NCBI RefSeq assembly: GCF_016744155.1
Contig: NZ_JADGEW010000020.1
Coordinates: 1-64,000, forward strand
Direction: 5' to 3'
DNA: 64,000 nucleotides
Source of the DNA: Amphritea sp.
GTDB taxonomy: Bacteria; Pseudomonadota; Gammaproteobacteria; Pseudomonadales; Balneatricaceae
Under the pieces are notes generated by a model. It was not told the origin of the DNA, made no database searches, and saw only the letters and a program-made list of their open reading frames with translations. Shown here in pieces: positions 18,361-28,787 of the stretch. How positions within the stretch are numbered: position 1 is the stretch's first letter; the number at the start of each line of letters is the position of its first letter. The position numbers and the translations under genes are program-made.

Positions 18361-19587
18361 ATGTCCTCAGACATTTCGAATTCGGGTCACAACCCTGAAG
18401 GCGGCCCGGCTAAGCCAAAGGCGCCTCCGCAGAACAAACCAAAATTCTGGAACGACCCGAAGAAAAGGTCGTTACTATTCCAGGTGCTATTGTTGTCGGC
18501 ACTAGGATTTGTTTTCTATTCCATCATTGATAATACCCTGACCAACCTAGAACAGCGTGGTATCACCACAGGTTTCGACTTCCTGACCGAGGAAGCGGGT
18601 TTCGGTATCGCGATGAGTCTGATCGATTACACCGAAGCATCAAGTTATGGTATGACCTTTATCGTCGGCCTGATGAACACCATTTTGATCGCATTAATGG
18701 GTATCTTTGCGGCGACCATACTGGGTTTCCTGTTGGGTGTAGCGAGATTGTCAGATAACTGGCTGATCTCTAAAGCCTCTACTATCTACATCGAAACGTT
18801 CCGTAATATTCCATTACTGCTGCAGATCTTTTTCTGGTATTACGCGGTACTGCGAACACTTCCTCATCCACGCCAGAGCATGGAGTTTTTCGGGACCTTT
18901 CTTAACAATCGTGGGTTTATTGTGCCAGCGCCGGTCGCTGAAGATGGTTTCGGGGTGGTGGTATTTGGCTTCTTTGCCGCTTTGATTGGAAGCTGGTTGA
19001 TTTCTCGTTGGTCGAAGAAGCGCCAGGAACTTACCGGTCAGCAATTCCCCGTCTTCTGGGCCAGCCTTGGATTGATTGTCGGCATACCATTAGTACTCTT
19101 TATGCTGAGTGGAATGCCTCTAGGCCTTGATCATCCTGAGTTGAAAGGTTTTAACTTTAAGGGTGGCATCACGGTTATACCTGAGCTGATTGCGCTCTGG
19201 TTTGCGTTGAGTATCTATACAGCGGCTTTCATTGCTGAAACTGTCCGGGCAGGTATTCTGGCGGTGTCCCATGGTCAGACTGAGGCTGCAACGGCACTGG
19301 GTATGTCGAAAGCAAAAACGCTGCGGTTAATCGTTATTCCTCAGGCGCTGCGTGTGGTTATCCCACCGTTGACCAGCCAGTATCTGAATCTGACTAAGAA
19401 CTCATCTCTGGCAACCGCGATCGGTTATCCGGATTTGGTTAACGTATTTGCAGGTACTACTTTGAATCAGACGGGACAGGCGATTGAGGTAATTGCGATG
19501 ACGATGGCTGTTTATCTGACGCTGAGTCTGCTGACATCGACATTTATGAACTGGTATAACTCCAGAATTCAGCTGACCGAACGATAG
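18361..19587 (+). CDS. aapQ: Amino-acid ABC transporter permease AapQ
   Basis: Inner-membrane permease, 408 aa, of the His/Glu/Gln/Arg/opine type. It has a proline-rich cytoplasmic N-terminus (about 1-40), a first membrane helix near 42-60, and the permease core with TFRNIPLLLQIFFWYYAVL and the EAA loop AATALGMSKAKTLRLIVIPQALRVVIPP. Forms a heterodimer with AapM. Starts about 100 bp after aapJ, beyond the hairpin, and is 11 bp from aapM. Confidence 0.95.
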   Translation: MSSDISNSGHNPEGGPAKPKAPPQNKPKFWNDPKKRSLLFQVLLLSALGFVFYSIIDNTLTNLEQRGITTGFDFLTEEAGFGIAMSLIDYTEASSYGMTFIVGLMNTILIALMGIFAATILGFLLGVARLSDNWLISKASTIYIETFRNIPLLLQIFFWYYAVLRTLPHPRQSMEFFGTFLNNRGFIVPAPVAEDGFGVVVFGFFAALIGSWLISRWSKKRQELTGQQFPVFWASLGLIVGIPLVLFMLSGMPLGLDHPELKGFNFKGGITVIPELIALWFALSIYTAAFIAETVRAGILAVSHGQTEAATALGMSKAKTLRLIVIPQALRVVIPPLTSQYLNLTKNSSLATAIGYPDLVNVFAGTTLNQTGQAIEVIAMTMAVYLTLSLLTSTFMNWYNSRIQLTER

Positions 19588-19598
19588 AAGGGGATGCT

Positions 19599-20687
19599 AT
19601 GAAATATGAAATACAACCCACGCTGCCCCCACCTGCGAGTATGGTCGGAGTGATTGGTTGGATGCGTAAGCATCTGTTTAATGGGCCAATTAACTCGGTA
19701 GCGACTATTGTTGTCGGGTATTTTCTGATCAGCTTTCTGGTTCCTACTATTCAGTGGATCTTTATCGATGCTGATTGGGTCGGCGATAGCCGCGATGCTT
19801 GCACCAGTGGCGGTGCCTGTTGGGTCTTTATTAACAATCGACTTGACCAGTTTCTGTATGGTTTCTATCCGGAAGCGGAACATTGGCGAGTGCAGACAGC
19901 CTTTATTCTACTAATCGGTTCGATTATCTGGCTAGTGATGCCGCAGACGCCGAAGAAAGGGCTGGTGGCTGCGTTACTGTTAGTGGTTTATCCAGTCGTT
20001 GCCTTCTTCCTGCTGTATGGGGATATCTTCGGCTTGGAGACTGTCGAAACTCACCTGTGGGGAGGTCTTAGCCTGACGTTAGTGTTGGCGGTGGTTGGTA
20101 TTGTCGCTTCGCTGCCGCTCGGTATTCTGTTGGCGCTGGGGCGTCAGTCGGAGATGCCGATCGTGAAATCGGTCTGTGTTATCTTCATTGAGATCTGGCG
20201 TGGCGTGCCTTTGATTACAGTGCTGTTTATGGCTTCGGTTATGTTGCCACTGTTTTTCCCGGAAGGGATGAGCTTTGACAAGCTGCTCAGGGCGTTGATC
20301 GGTATTACCCTGTTCCAGTCTGCCTATATGGCGGAAGTTATCAGGGGTGGTCTGCAGGCGATCCCTAAGGGACAGTATGAAGCGGCGGATGCTTTGGGTC
20401 TGGGTTACTGGCAGAAGATGATTCTGATCATCATGCCACAGGCGTTGAAGCTGATGATCCCAGGCATAGTGAATACCTTTATTGCCCTCTTTAAGGATAC
20501 CAGTCTGGTACTGATTATCGGTCTGTTTGACGTACTGGCGATTGGCCAGGCGGCGAATCAGGATCCGAAATGGATCGGTTACTCCACCGAAAGCTATTTG
20601 TTTGTTGCCCTGTTGTTCTGGGTCTTCTGTTTCAGTATGTCGCGCTATTCGCAGCAGCTGGAGAGACAACTTCACACCGGGCACTGA
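19599..20687 (+). CDS. aapM: Amino-acid ABC transporter permease AapM
   Basis: Second permease of the transporter, 362 aa. Membrane segments cover most of the chain, with a periplasmic loop (about 50-90) containing two Cys (DACTSGGACWVF). The core motifs are IFIEIWRGVPLITVLFMASVMLP and the EAA loop AADALGLGYWQKMILIIMPQALKLMIPG. It follows aapQ by 11 bp (GAAGGGGATGCT holds the ribosome site) and precedes aapP by 24 bp. Confidence 0.95.
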   Translation: MKYEIQPTLPPPASMVGVIGWMRKHLFNGPINSVATIVVGYFLISFLVPTIQWIFIDADWVGDSRDACTSGGACWVFINNRLDQFLYGFYPEAEHWRVQTAFILLIGSIIWLVMPQTPKKGLVAALLLVVYPVVAFFLLYGDIFGLETVETHLWGGLSLTLVLAVVGIVASLPLGILLALGRQSEMPIVKSVCVIFIEIWRGVPLITVLFMASVMLPLFFPEGMSFDKLLRALIGITLFQSAYMAEVIRGGLQAIPKGQYEAADALGLGYWQKMILIIMPQALKLMIPGIVNTFIALFKDTSLVLIIGLFDVLAIGQAANQDPKWIGYSTESYLFVALLFWVFCFSMSRYSQQLERQLHTGH

Positions 20688-20711
20688 GCCTGATAACAGA
20701 GAGATTTAGAG

Positions 20712-21470
20712 ATGAGTCATTCACAAGCTAGTGACAAATTGATGGTGGAACTGCGCGACCTGAATAAATGGTACGGCGAGTTTCATGTTTTGAAGAATAT
20801 TAATCTGGAAGTGAAGCAAGGCGAGAAGATTGTTATCTGTGGCCCATCGGGGTCCGGTAAATCAACTATGATCCGTTGCATTAACCATTTGGAAGAGCAT
20901 CAGAAGGGAGATATCGTTGTCAGTGGTATCCCCCTTAATGAAGATATTAAGAATATCGAAGCGATCCGTAAGGAAGTGGGAATGGTGTTTCAGCACTTTA
21001 ATTTATTCCCGCATCTGACTGTACTGGAAAACTGTGTACTGGCGCCTATTTGGGTAAAGAAAATGCCTCGCAAGGAAGCTGAAGCCCAAGCGATGGAGCT
21101 GCTTGAGCGGGTTAAAATTCCCGACCAGGCGCTTAAGTATCCGGGCCAGTTGTCAGGAGGGCAGCAGCAACGGGTAGCGATCGCCCGATCACTCTGTATG
21201 AATCCTGATGTAATGCTATTCGACGAGCCGACCTCTGCACTCGACCCTGAGATGATTAAAGAGGTATTGGATGTAATGATTGAGCTGGCCACAGAAGGTA
21301 TGACCATGCTTTGTGTAACCCATGAGATGGGCTTCGCGAAGACCGTAGCTGATAGGGTTATCTTCATGGATGGCGGACAGATTGTTGAAGAAAATGAGCC
21401 TCATGAGTTCTTTAACAATCCGCAGCATGAACGAACCCAGCTGTTTCTGAGTCAGATACTTCAGCACTAA
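20712..21470 (+). CDS. aapP: Amino-acid ABC transporter ATP-binding protein AapP
   Basis: 252-aa ATPase that powers the AapQM permease. Walker [14 protein letters not shown]-loop in [11 protein letters not shown], signature [15 protein letters not shown], Walker [14 protein letters not shown] and switch His in [10 protein letters not shown] are all intact. Last gene of the operon; a strong terminator lies about 80 bp downstream. Confidence 0.97.
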   Translation: MSHSQASDKLMVELRDLNKWYGEFHVLKNINLEVKQGEKIVICGPSGSGKSTMIRCINHLEEHQKGDIVVSGIPLNEDIKNIEAIRKEVGMVFQHFNLFPHLTVLENCVLAPIWVKKMPRKEAEAQAMELLERVKIPDQALKYPGQLSGGQQQRVAIARSLCMNPDVMLFDEPTSALDPEMIKEVLDVMIELATEGMTMLCVTHEMGFAKTVADRVIFMDGGQIVEENEPHEFFNNPQHERTQLFLSQILQH

Positions 21471-21550
21471 CGCCGTGTAGTTGTTAGGCGCGGCTTTGTC
21501 GCTTGATAGACGTCGCTTCGCGACTTACTCGCTGCTATAAAAGCACAAAA

Positions 21551-21579
21551 AAAACCGCCTATCTGGGCGGTTTTTTTGT
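21551..21579. terminator. Terminator of aapJQMP
   Basis: ACCGCC / GGCGGT stem flanked by eight A and seven T; may also serve the converging EF-hand gene. Confidence 0.9.
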
Positions 21580-21634
21580 TTTCTAGCAATAGCATAAAGG
21601 GATCTAAGGTTCTGCTTGGATCCAGATCTAGCTA

Positions 21635-21859
21635 TTAGCCGTGGGTAAGTTCTTCGTATTCGGCTTCGCTCAATTTACCATCTTTATCGATGTCAGCGCC
21701 TATAAACGCCGCTTCAAGACCATTAACACTTTTAGCCTCTTCCAGATTGATAACACCATCAGCGTTGATATCAACGGTTTGAAAGTCTGGCATCTCTACG
21801 GCAAAAGCTGTGGCTGAAACGGTTGTCAGGGCGATGGCGCATAGGGTTTTGATGTTCAT
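21635..21859 (-). CDS. Small exported EF-hand protein
   Basis: 74-aa protein with a signal peptide (MNIKTLCAIALTTVSATAFA) and two EF-hand calcium-binding loops, DINADGVINLEE and DIDKDGKLSEAE, each with the DxNxDG/DxDxDG pattern. Probably a periplasmic calcium-binding protein; partner unknown. ATG 21859 is preceded by AGGAG; an upstream in-frame start would place residues before the signal peptide and is unlikely. Confidence 0.85.
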   Translation of the reverse strand: MNIKTLCAIALTTVSATAFAVEMPDFQTVDINADGVINLEEAKSVNGLEAAFIGADIDKDGKLSEAEYEELTHG

Positions 21860-22193
21860 ATTTAAAGCTCCTAGATTTAAGTTAACAAAGTGTTTATTGA
21901 TAACCTCTGTATAGCAGTCTTTGTGCCAACGTAGATTTATATATATATATATCAACAGCTTAAGCGAGGAAGTTTTATTTGTTCAGAAGATAACTGTCTC
22001 TATAGAGCATCGGGATATTAAGGCTCTTTAATAAGTAATTGATTTATAAGCATTTTAACTGTCTTCGCCCAGAGACTGGGCTAAATGCATGTAAACGATT
22101 TATCTGGGCTGTTTATGTATCTGAAGGCAAGGGTCGAGGTGCATGGAGGTTGCTTGAAGGTAATAGGAGTTATAAAGCCCTTATGCTGATTCG
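21860..22193. other. Intergenic region
   Basis: 334 bp between the EF-hand gene and the GGDEF-EAL gene. It holds a short TA microsatellite at about 21935-21950 and AT-rich DNA that may be the EF-hand promoter. No convincing gene or RNA seen. Confidence 0.5.
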
Positions 22194-24953
22194 TTACGAA
22201 CTGTCGCCAGCGTTTACAACAGCATATTTTCGCTCAAACTGATCGGCAGGTATCGGTTTGCAGAAGTAATATCCCTGACCATAGTCGCAACCCCACTGAG
22301 CCAGCAACTCAAGTTGCTCTTTAGTTTCGATACCTTCAGCAATAACTTTGATACCTAATTTATGAGCCATTGCGATAACCGATTCACAGATGGCTGAATC
22401 ATCGCTATCCGCTGTTAAGTTGCTGACAAAAGTCTGGTCAATCTTGAGATAATCTACGTCGTATTTTTTGATGTAAGAAAGCGAGGAATACCCTGTACCA
22501 AAGTCATCCAAAGCAATTTGCATCCCGGCATCACTCATGGCGAATAATTTACTCGCGACAATAGGGCCTGAATCCATCAACAGCCCTTCTGTCATTTCAA
22601 CCACGATGGCCTCGCCTGTCAGTCCGTGTTGGCTTAAGTAGTCAAACCAGTCATATATATGAACGTCCTCACTCTTGAATTGAATCGGTGATTTGTTAAT
22701 GCTTATTTGAAAATTAGAAGCGATCGTTTCGCGCCAAGATTCGACCTGGTTCACGGCCTCTTTAAATACCCAATTACCTATCTCAATAATTGCTCCCGTT
22801 GCTTCTGCCACAGGAATGAAGTCAGCAGGACTAATGATACCCTGCTGTGGATGATGCCATCGAATTAATGCCTCTGCTTTATGAATAGAACGCGTTTTCA
22901 AATCTACAATCGGTTGATAGAACAGTTGAAACTGATTGCAGGCTAAAGCCTTTCTTAAGTCGGCGCTAACCGCATATTTATATTGCGTTGACTGCTTCAT
23001 CATCGGCACGTAATAACTACGTTGGTTACGACCTTGTTGTTTTGCGCTCTCCAACGCTAGATTAGAGCATTGAATCAATACTTCAGACGTTGATGCATGG
23101 GTCGGAAAAGACGCGATGCCGATACTGCTAGTCAGATAGACATTATGATTTTCAATATCGAATGCGGTTGCCAGTATCGCCTGAATACGTTTAACAATAC
23201 TTTCTACATCGTTCTGAGAGCTTTCATCGGGCAATATAACAGCAAATACATCCCCCGCAATTCGTGCCACCAGATGGGAGGCTTGCAGGCAATTTAGAAT
23301 TTTTTCCGCTGATTGTTTTATAAGCTCATCACCAACCAGATAGCCGAGGCTATCATTAATTTCAGTTAAGCGATCTAAATCAATCAGCAATAAATGGATT
23401 GGATATTCTTGTACGGTGGCAAGGTCTATTTCATGGTTCAAATGTTCGATAAACATGTGACGATTAGGTAGGCCAGTCAGGCTATCAAAATTTGCTTGCC
23501 GTTTGATTAAGTCTTCAGACGCTTTACGCTGAGAGATATCACTGAAGAGACCGATTCGTCGATAGGGCTGATTGCTTTCATCATAAATCGTGTTAATCGA
23601 TAGCCACTCAGCATATATTTCACCATTCTTACGCTGGTTCCATATCTCTCCTTCCCATTGTCCTGTTGAATTAAGTTTATTCCACATTTTTTGATGAAAG
23701 GAGCGATCTTGTTTGCCTGATTTCAAAATGCTGTGGGTTTTACCGACGACTTCCGGTTGAGAATAGCCTGTGATTTTTGAAAAAGCTGCGTTGACACTTA
23801 ATATAATGCCGGCTTCATCCGTTACACTTATGGCCTCTTGGCTATTTTCATAAACGGAAGATGACAATCTCAGTGCTTCTTCTTTCTTTTTTTGAATAGT
23901 AATATCCAGCGTTGTAATTAACACGATGTCCATCGAATCTTCATAGCCAGGCATAATGGCATGTCGTACTTCAACCCATCGCTGCTCACCGTTCAAATCA
24001 ATAAAAATTGACTCACACTCATAGACTTTTTTACCCTGCATAAATGCATCAAGTACTTCTATAAACTGCTCGATACTGGATTGATCAAAAAATTGAGTAA
24101 TGCCTTCGGTTAACTGATCTTTCGAGACAGCCCCCGAAACCCTCAGTGCCGCATCATTTACATCAACTATTTTAATTGAGTTAACAAGACCCCAAGCTTT
24201 CTCTCGATGTTTTAGGAAGTAATCGGATACAGAAATATCAGGGTAGTCACGTCGTATAACTTTCAGAGCGGAGCTTACTGCTGACCAATCTTCCTCCCAG
24301 ATGGCCGCAGGGGCATGATAATAAAGACCCTTCATGCGCTCTTCACTGAACACTAAAGCTTTAGATAAGCGCACTTGTTTTAGACGATCTATAAACAAAA
24401 AACTGAGCATAACTATTGCAAGTGGATACACGACTAAAACAGGCAATGCAATAACCCATAGTATTTGTAGTGCCTTATCAATAGGGAATAAAAACAGTGA
24501 AGCTAAGTAGGCTAGATGAATAATAAGCCCAAAGCACCATAACTCTTTCAGTGATAGTTCGATTAAGCCTTTGGGGAGTCTATATGTACGCCATAGTACG
24601 CCAATAATTCCAGACGAAATAATACCGGCAACACCTGGGATAACACCATCTCCCCCCAGAGAGATCCGTACAACGGCGGCAATCAATATCGCAATCGAAG
24701 TCGGTGTTACACCCAGGCATAAGCCTGATACGCCTAATAGGATAGAGCGAGCATCAAAGATGATGCCCTCTTCATAGTGCCATGATGTCAACATAGTGAC
24801 AGTGACAATCAAGCCAACGGTAATGCCTGTAACCAAGTCTTTAAGATGCGGCTTTTCTGTATCCCATTGGCGAGATATAAAGTCATAAATAAATAGCATT
24901 GCTATTAATAATGCTACATTTTGAGATAGAACCAAAAAAACTGAATTGATCAT
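22194..24953 (-). CDS. Membrane-bound PAS-GGDEF-EAL protein
   Basis: 919-aa c-di-GMP enzyme. The N-terminus (about 1-200) has six or so membrane segments like the LytS-type 5TMR-LYT sensor (LGVTPTSIAILIAAVVRISLGG). Two PAS-like regions follow (about 215-360 and 370-490), then GGDEF (DSLTGLPNRHMFIEHLNH) and EAL domains. The GGDEF active site reads AGDVF instead of GGDEF, so cyclase activity is probably lost. The EAL domain keeps EALIRWHHP, DDFGTGYSSL, KIDQTFV and IAEGIE, so it is probably an active phosphodiesterase. The N-terminal ligand is unknown. Confidence 0.9.
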   Translation of the reverse strand: MINSVFLVLSQNVALLIAMLFIYDFISRQWDTEKPHLKDLVTGITVGLIVTVTMLTSWHYEEGIIFDARSILLGVSGLCLGVTPTSIAILIAAVVRISLGGDGVIPGVAGIISSGIIGVLWRTYRLPKGLIELSLKELWCFGLIIHLAYLASLFLFPIDKALQILWVIALPVLVVYPLAIVMLSFLFIDRLKQVRLSKALVFSEERMKGLYYHAPAAIWEEDWSAVSSALKVIRRDYPDISVSDYFLKHREKAWGLVNSIKIVDVNDAALRVSGAVSKDQLTEGITQFFDQSSIEQFIEVLDAFMQGKKVYECESIFIDLNGEQRWVEVRHAIMPGYEDSMDIVLITTLDITIQKKKEEALRLSSSVYENSQEAISVTDEAGIILSVNAAFSKITGYSQPEVVGKTHSILKSGKQDRSFHQKMWNKLNSTGQWEGEIWNQRKNGEIYAEWLSINTIYDESNQPYRRIGLFSDISQRKASEDLIKRQANFDSLTGLPNRHMFIEHLNHEIDLATVQEYPIHLLLIDLDRLTEINDSLGYLVGDELIKQSAEKILNCLQASHLVARIAGDVFAVILPDESSQNDVESIVKRIQAILATAFDIENHNVYLTSSIGIASFPTHASTSEVLIQCSNLALESAKQQGRNQRSYYVPMMKQSTQYKYAVSADLRKALACNQFQLFYQPIVDLKTRSIHKAEALIRWHHPQQGIISPADFIPVAEATGAIIEIGNWVFKEAVNQVESWRETIASNFQISINKSPIQFKSEDVHIYDWFDYLSQHGLTGEAIVVEMTEGLLMDSGPIVASKLFAMSDAGMQIALDDFGTGYSSLSYIKKYDVDYLKIDQTFVSNLTADSDDSAICESVIAMAHKLGIKVIAEGIETKEQLELLAQWGCDYGQGYYFCKPIPADQFERKYAVVNAGDSS

Positions 24954-25461
24954 ACAACAGTCGTCCTTAGCATCCAGTGCCTTAACAAATGATCACCAAC
25001 TTTAATGCTTCACTATACTAACCAGCGGGTATGGGCTGAACGATATCTCATATCTCATATCTCATACCTCAACCGTTGCTTGATTTTGCAAACCTTTGCC
25101 TATTTATGAAGCGGGCTAAACAAACAAGTATTCATCATACCCACAATTTATACAATGATAATAGTCAAGTGGCATCAGCTAGTGGATTTGCCACGATTAG
25201 TCGTAGTATTGCCTCTAAAGAAAGATAAACGTAGTGTCCGCTTTCGAGGAATTGGATAGATAGAGTTGTGATCTAGCGGTTCGAACGTAATTGTCGCCTT
25301 CAGGTCGAAAGGTGGCTCTGTGCTGCTTTCAGAGGTTCTATATATATGCCAAAAGCGGACTAACGGACCTAGCCTAGAACTTCTGGGATGCGCTAGTTGC
25401 TCACGCTCTTTCGTCCTAGCCTGTGAATAACTGTATTGCGAGTTGTACAAGGAGTGTTTAG
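24954..25461. other. Intergenic region
   Basis: About 500 bp with no supportable gene. It contains the 7-bp tandem repeat described separately and a pair of inverted segments (GTCCGCTTT near 25238 and AAAGCGGAC near 25353). A 91-codon open frame on the minus strand (25175-25450) has no ribosome site and unusual composition, and I do not accept it. Confidence 0.5.
25043..25070. repeat. 7-bp tandem repeat
   Basis: Three exact copies of ATATCTC plus a fourth, ATACCTC. Too short to suggest function; length could vary by slippage. Confidence 0.8.
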
Positions 25462-25830
25462 TTAATTACTTTCTATTTTGCAGCTTTTAATGGACTTCAC
25501 TATGACGATACTAATAGCGATAGTACTGACTGAAATTAACTTGAAAATGAGGTCGTTGGCAACAACAAAGGAATAGCAGCCAGCAAACATCATAGAACTT
25601 ATAGCAATATATTTAGCTTTTACTGGGATGTAACGCTGGCACTCCCATTGCCTGATTATGGCCCCAAACAGCTTATTGCTAACGAGCCTTGCGTGCAGTT
25701 TCGGCGATGATTTTGCGAAACACCATGCGGACAGTAATACAAAACATGTTGTAGGCATCAGTGGTAAGAAAATCCCAAGTGTGCCTAAACCTAGTGAGAT
25801 AAACCCTGCGGTCTTATAGAATAGTTTCAT
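25462..25830 (-). CDS. ybaN: DUF454 (YbaN-like) inner-membrane protein
   Basis: 122-aa membrane protein of the YbaN/DUF454 family. The N-terminus GFISLGLGTLGIFLPLMPTTCFVLLSAWCFAKSSP is diagnostic. Membrane segments lie at about 8-27, 28-42 and 75-112. Function unknown. Single gene, no operon partner seen. Confidence 0.88.
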   Translation of the reverse strand: MKLFYKTAGFISLGLGTLGIFLPLMPTTCFVLLSAWCFAKSSPKLHARLVSNKLFGAIIRQWECQRYIPVKAKYIAISSMMFAGCYSFVVANDLIFKLISVSTIAISIVIVKSIKSCKIESN

Positions 25831-25915
25831 GATAGACCTCGTCGATTAGAATTAAAGGTGAGTGTTAATGCAGCACAACGAAGTTCTGCATTAACACTCT
25901 TGTTGGCTGCTCAGT

Positions 25916-27355
25916 CTAATCCAGTGATATACCCAGCGCCTTAGCGACTCCGGCGCCGTAAGCCTGATCAGCTTTTAGACAGTTGCCGATATGTCTCCTT
26001 TGGATTTCAACAGATGCTCCACCCACGGACCGGGCCGTATTCTCGAACAGCAGTTGCTGTTGTTCTGGGCTCATCAGGCGGAACAGTGTACCGGGTTGTG
26101 AATAGTAGTCATCATCTTCTCGGTGATCCCAGCGTGAGGCTGCCCCTGATAATGACAGCGGTGGTTCAGCGTACTCCGGCTGCTCTTGCCACTCGCGCTG
26201 GCTATTGGGTTCATAACCAATAGTGCCACCGTAGTTATCATCAACCCGCATAGCCCCATCTCGATGATAGCTATGTACCGGACAGCGGGGTGCATTAACC
26301 GGAATCTGATGATGGTTTACGCCCAGACGATAGCGTTGCGCATCTCCGTATGAGAACAGACGCCCTTGCAGCATTTTGTCCGGTGAGAAACTAATTCCCG
26401 GCACTACGCTAGCTGGATTGAATGCAGACTGTTCGACTTCAGCAAAATAATTTGAAGGATTGCTATTAAGCTCCATCGTGCCGACTTCAAGTAGGGGGTA
26501 ATCAGCTTTTGGCCAGATTTTGGTTAAGTCGAATGGATTGAATAAGCTGCTTTCCGCTTGTTCTTCCGTCATCACCTGAATGCTCATGGTCCAGGAAGGG
26601 TAATCGCCATTTTCAATGGACTCATATAAATCACGCTGGTGGCTTTCTCTATCTCGGCCGATCAGTTGTTCAGATTCTCCATCGGTAAGGTTTTTAATTC
26701 CTTGATTGGATTTGAAATGAAATTTGACCCATGTGCGCTCATTGTTAGCGTTAATCATACTGAAAGTATGACTGCCAAATCCGTGCATCTGTCGATAGGA
26801 GGCTGGTATGCCCCGGTCACTCATGACTATAGTGACCTGATGTAAGGCTTCAGGAAGCAGCGTCCAGAAGTCCCAATTGTTTTGGGCACTGCGCATGTTC
26901 GTACGCGGGTCGCGCTTGACGGCGTGGTTCAAATCGGGGAATTTAAGCGGATCACGCAAGAAGAATACCGGTGTATTGTTACCCACCAGGTCCCAATTTC
27001 CCTCTTCTGTGTAGAATTTTAACGCAAAACCACGAATGTCTCGTTCTGCATCGGCAGCGCCACGTTCACCTGCGACGGTCGTAAAGCGTGCGAACATTTC
27101 TGTTTGTTTACCGACCTCCGAAAAAATCTTTGCGCGGGAATATTTTCTAATATCGTTGGTAACGGTGAAGGTACCATAAGCACCTGAGCCCTTAGCGTGC
27201 ATGCGTCGTTCCGGTATAACTTCGCGGTCAAAATGTGCCAGTTTTTCCAGAAACCAAACGTCCTGGAGTAATTGTGGTCCACGGGGGCCTGCGGTTGTCG
27301 TGTTCTGGTTATCGGCCACGGGACAGCCGGATGCCGTAGTTAATTTCTTAGTCAT
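25916..27355 (-). CDS. katA: Monofunctional heme catalase (small-subunit type)
   Basis: 479-aa catalase that breaks down hydrogen peroxide. Catalytic His lies in [12 protein letters not shown], the distal Asn in [21 protein letters not shown], and the proximal heme-binding Tyr in [14 protein letters not shown]. Length and lack of a C-terminal domain place it with small-subunit (clade 3) catalases. No signal peptide. A strong AGGAGAAC ribosome site precedes the ATG. Regulation by OxyR is usual for this family, but I found no site I can defend. Confidence 0.95.
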   Translation of the reverse strand: MTKKLTTASGCPVADNQNTTTAGPRGPQLLQDVWFLEKLAHFDREVIPERRMHAKGSGAYGTFTVTNDIRKYSRAKIFSEVGKQTEMFARFTTVAGERGAADAERDIRGFALKFYTEEGNWDLVGNNTPVFFLRDPLKFPDLNHAVKRDPRTNMRSAQNNWDFWTLLPEALHQVTIVMSDRGIPASYRQMHGFGSHTFSMINANNERTWVKFHFKSNQGIKNLTDGESEQLIGRDRESHQRDLYESIENGDYPSWTMSIQVMTEEQAESSLFNPFDLTKIWPKADYPLLEVGTMELNSNPSNYFAEVEQSAFNPASVVPGISFSPDKMLQGRLFSYGDAQRYRLGVNHHQIPVNAPRCPVHSYHRDGAMRVDDNYGGTIGYEPNSQREWQEQPEYAEPPLSLSGAASRWDHREDDDYYSQPGTLFRLMSPEQQQLLFENTARSVGGASVEIQRRHIGNCLKADQAYGAGVAKALGISLD

Positions 27356-27760
27356 GTTGTTCTCCTGCTAGATGTCTACTTCTTTAGCTTAGGAGAATAT
27401 ATGTATATATAAAATTAATTATAATTATGTTTATTATAGCTTTTATCTATTTTTGGCTAAAAGAGGCCCAATATGAAGACTTATATAAGGCTATATAGCG
27501 AGTAATGCTGTTTGCAGGAATGGGGCGTTTACAGTTAGTTAGATCGAAAGGTAGTTCTTCATTGCTTTAGGATATTCTGATGTCTGCTATATGCTGTGTT
27601 GCAACGATTCACTGAGCCCACAGTCGAACGCAGGACTATAAAAGTCACGACAAATAAGTTCCGCCTCGCCGCTTTCTCGAGCAAGCGAAGCGCCTAGTTT
27701 TTAGCAAACTGCACTCTTTTCGGCGTTTTGGTCTATCAAAGACTAAGGCGTCAGAATCAC
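27356..27760. other. Intergenic region upstream of katA
   Basis: 405 bp between the katA start and the WD40-like lipoprotein stop. AT-rich next to katA (presumably its promoter). An imperfect stem lies near 27722-27755 beyond the stop of the converging-side gene. No gene seen. Confidence 0.5.
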
Positions 27761-28741
27761 TCACTTCAGCTCGTTAATGATTCCGTTTGAGCCAATCGCA
27801 TAATAAATCCCATTGCCAAAGCCTACCGAATAAACACCGGTGCTGGTGGGACCATATGGATCGCGTTTATGAATTTCCCAGTTGCGCAACATAGCACCGC
27901 TGCTGGTATCCCATAGCTGAACTGAGCCTGAGGCTGTGCCAGTGAGGAGTTGAGTGCTATCCGGCGAAAAGCGGGCTGAGAGGAAGCTCAGGCGTCTTCC
28001 GAATAGATCACGGTTGTCTGATAGGGTATGCAACACTTGACCGTCCTGAGTGCTCCAGATGAGCGCTCGATCAAGGCTTCCTGAACTAAACGCAAGCTGT
28101 TTGTTGGGTGAGAGTGCGACGGTATCGACGATATTGCCAAGTTTCAGGCTGTGGATAACTTTATTGCTTTGAACGTCCCAGAGTTGTGCGTTGTAGTCAT
28201 CATCTCCGGTGAGGGCCAGAAGTGCATCTTCGCTTAGGTCGACAGACTTTACCCGGGCACTGTGGCGGAAGGTTTGCTTAACACCACCTTGTTTGACGTC
28301 GAAGTATACGGCGGTATGGTCTGCCAGTCCCAGAAGTGCATAACTACCATTCGGAGAGAGATCCATTGCCAGAATTTCGGCCGGTGAACTCCAGAACCCT
28401 TCTGGCTGGCCATTGCTCAGGTTCCAAAGTACCAGATCTTGCTGATTGGCAGTTGCGGCGTAGAGTTCGTCAGGAGAGAACGCACTGGCGGCGATAAGGC
28501 TGAAGTCTCCGGCCCGATGGTTCCAGTTATACAGTCTTTCATGATCAGCCAGGCTCCACAGGCTGCCGCCATGGTTAAAGGAGCCGATAGTGGCGTAACG
28601 GGCTGTGGGGGAAATGGATGCCGAATATGCGCCTTGCAGGGCATACTCTACATGCTTAGCCGGTTTATCACCTCCGCTACAGCCAGTGAGGACTGCGGTG
28701 GCTAAAAGTGCGCAACCAAAAGCGCCCAGCCTGTTGTTCAT
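27761..28741 (-). CDS. WD40-repeat lipoprotein
   Basis: 326-aa protein with a lipoprotein signal (lipobox LTGC, ATAVLTGCSGG) and a chain of WD40-like blades (SLWSLADHERLYNW, DLVLWNLSNGQ, AQLWDVQSNKVIHSL, ALIWSTQDGQVLHTL, VQLWDTSSGAMLRNWE), giving a predicted beta-propeller. Probably anchored to a membrane on the periplasmic side; partner unknown. ATG 28741 is chosen because AGGGA lies eight bases upstream and the signal peptide then has normal length. It directly follows rsd (47 bp), so the two may be co-transcribed. Confidence 0.85.
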   Translation of the reverse strand: MNNRLGAFGCALLATAVLTGCSGGDKPAKHVEYALQGAYSASISPTARYATIGSFNHGGSLWSLADHERLYNWNHRAGDFSLIAASAFSPDELYAATANQQDLVLWNLSNGQPEGFWSSPAEILAMDLSPNGSYALLGLADHTAVYFDVKQGGVKQTFRHSARVKSVDLSEDALLALTGDDDYNAQLWDVQSNKVIHSLKLGNIVDTVALSPNKQLAFSSGSLDRALIWSTQDGQVLHTLSDNRDLFGRRLSFLSARFSPDSTQLLTGTASGSVQLWDTSSGAMLRNWEIHKRDPYGPTSTGVYSVGFGNGIYYAIGSNGIINELK

Positions 28742-28787
28742 AACGTTTCCCTGCAATCTCTATAGGCGATTTGGTAAAAGCTTTGTA

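Noticed and set aside
20079..20684. 201-codon frame antisense to aapM
   Set aside because: Low-complexity His/Gln/Arg-rich composition, typical of an antisense shadow of a membrane-protein gene.
21935..21950. TA dinucleotide run
   Set aside because: Short microsatellite in AT-rich promoter-like DNA; no further structure.
25175..25450. 91-codon frame in an intergenic region
   Set aside because: No ribosome site, biased composition (Arg, Ser, Thr) and no recognised family; the region looks non-coding.
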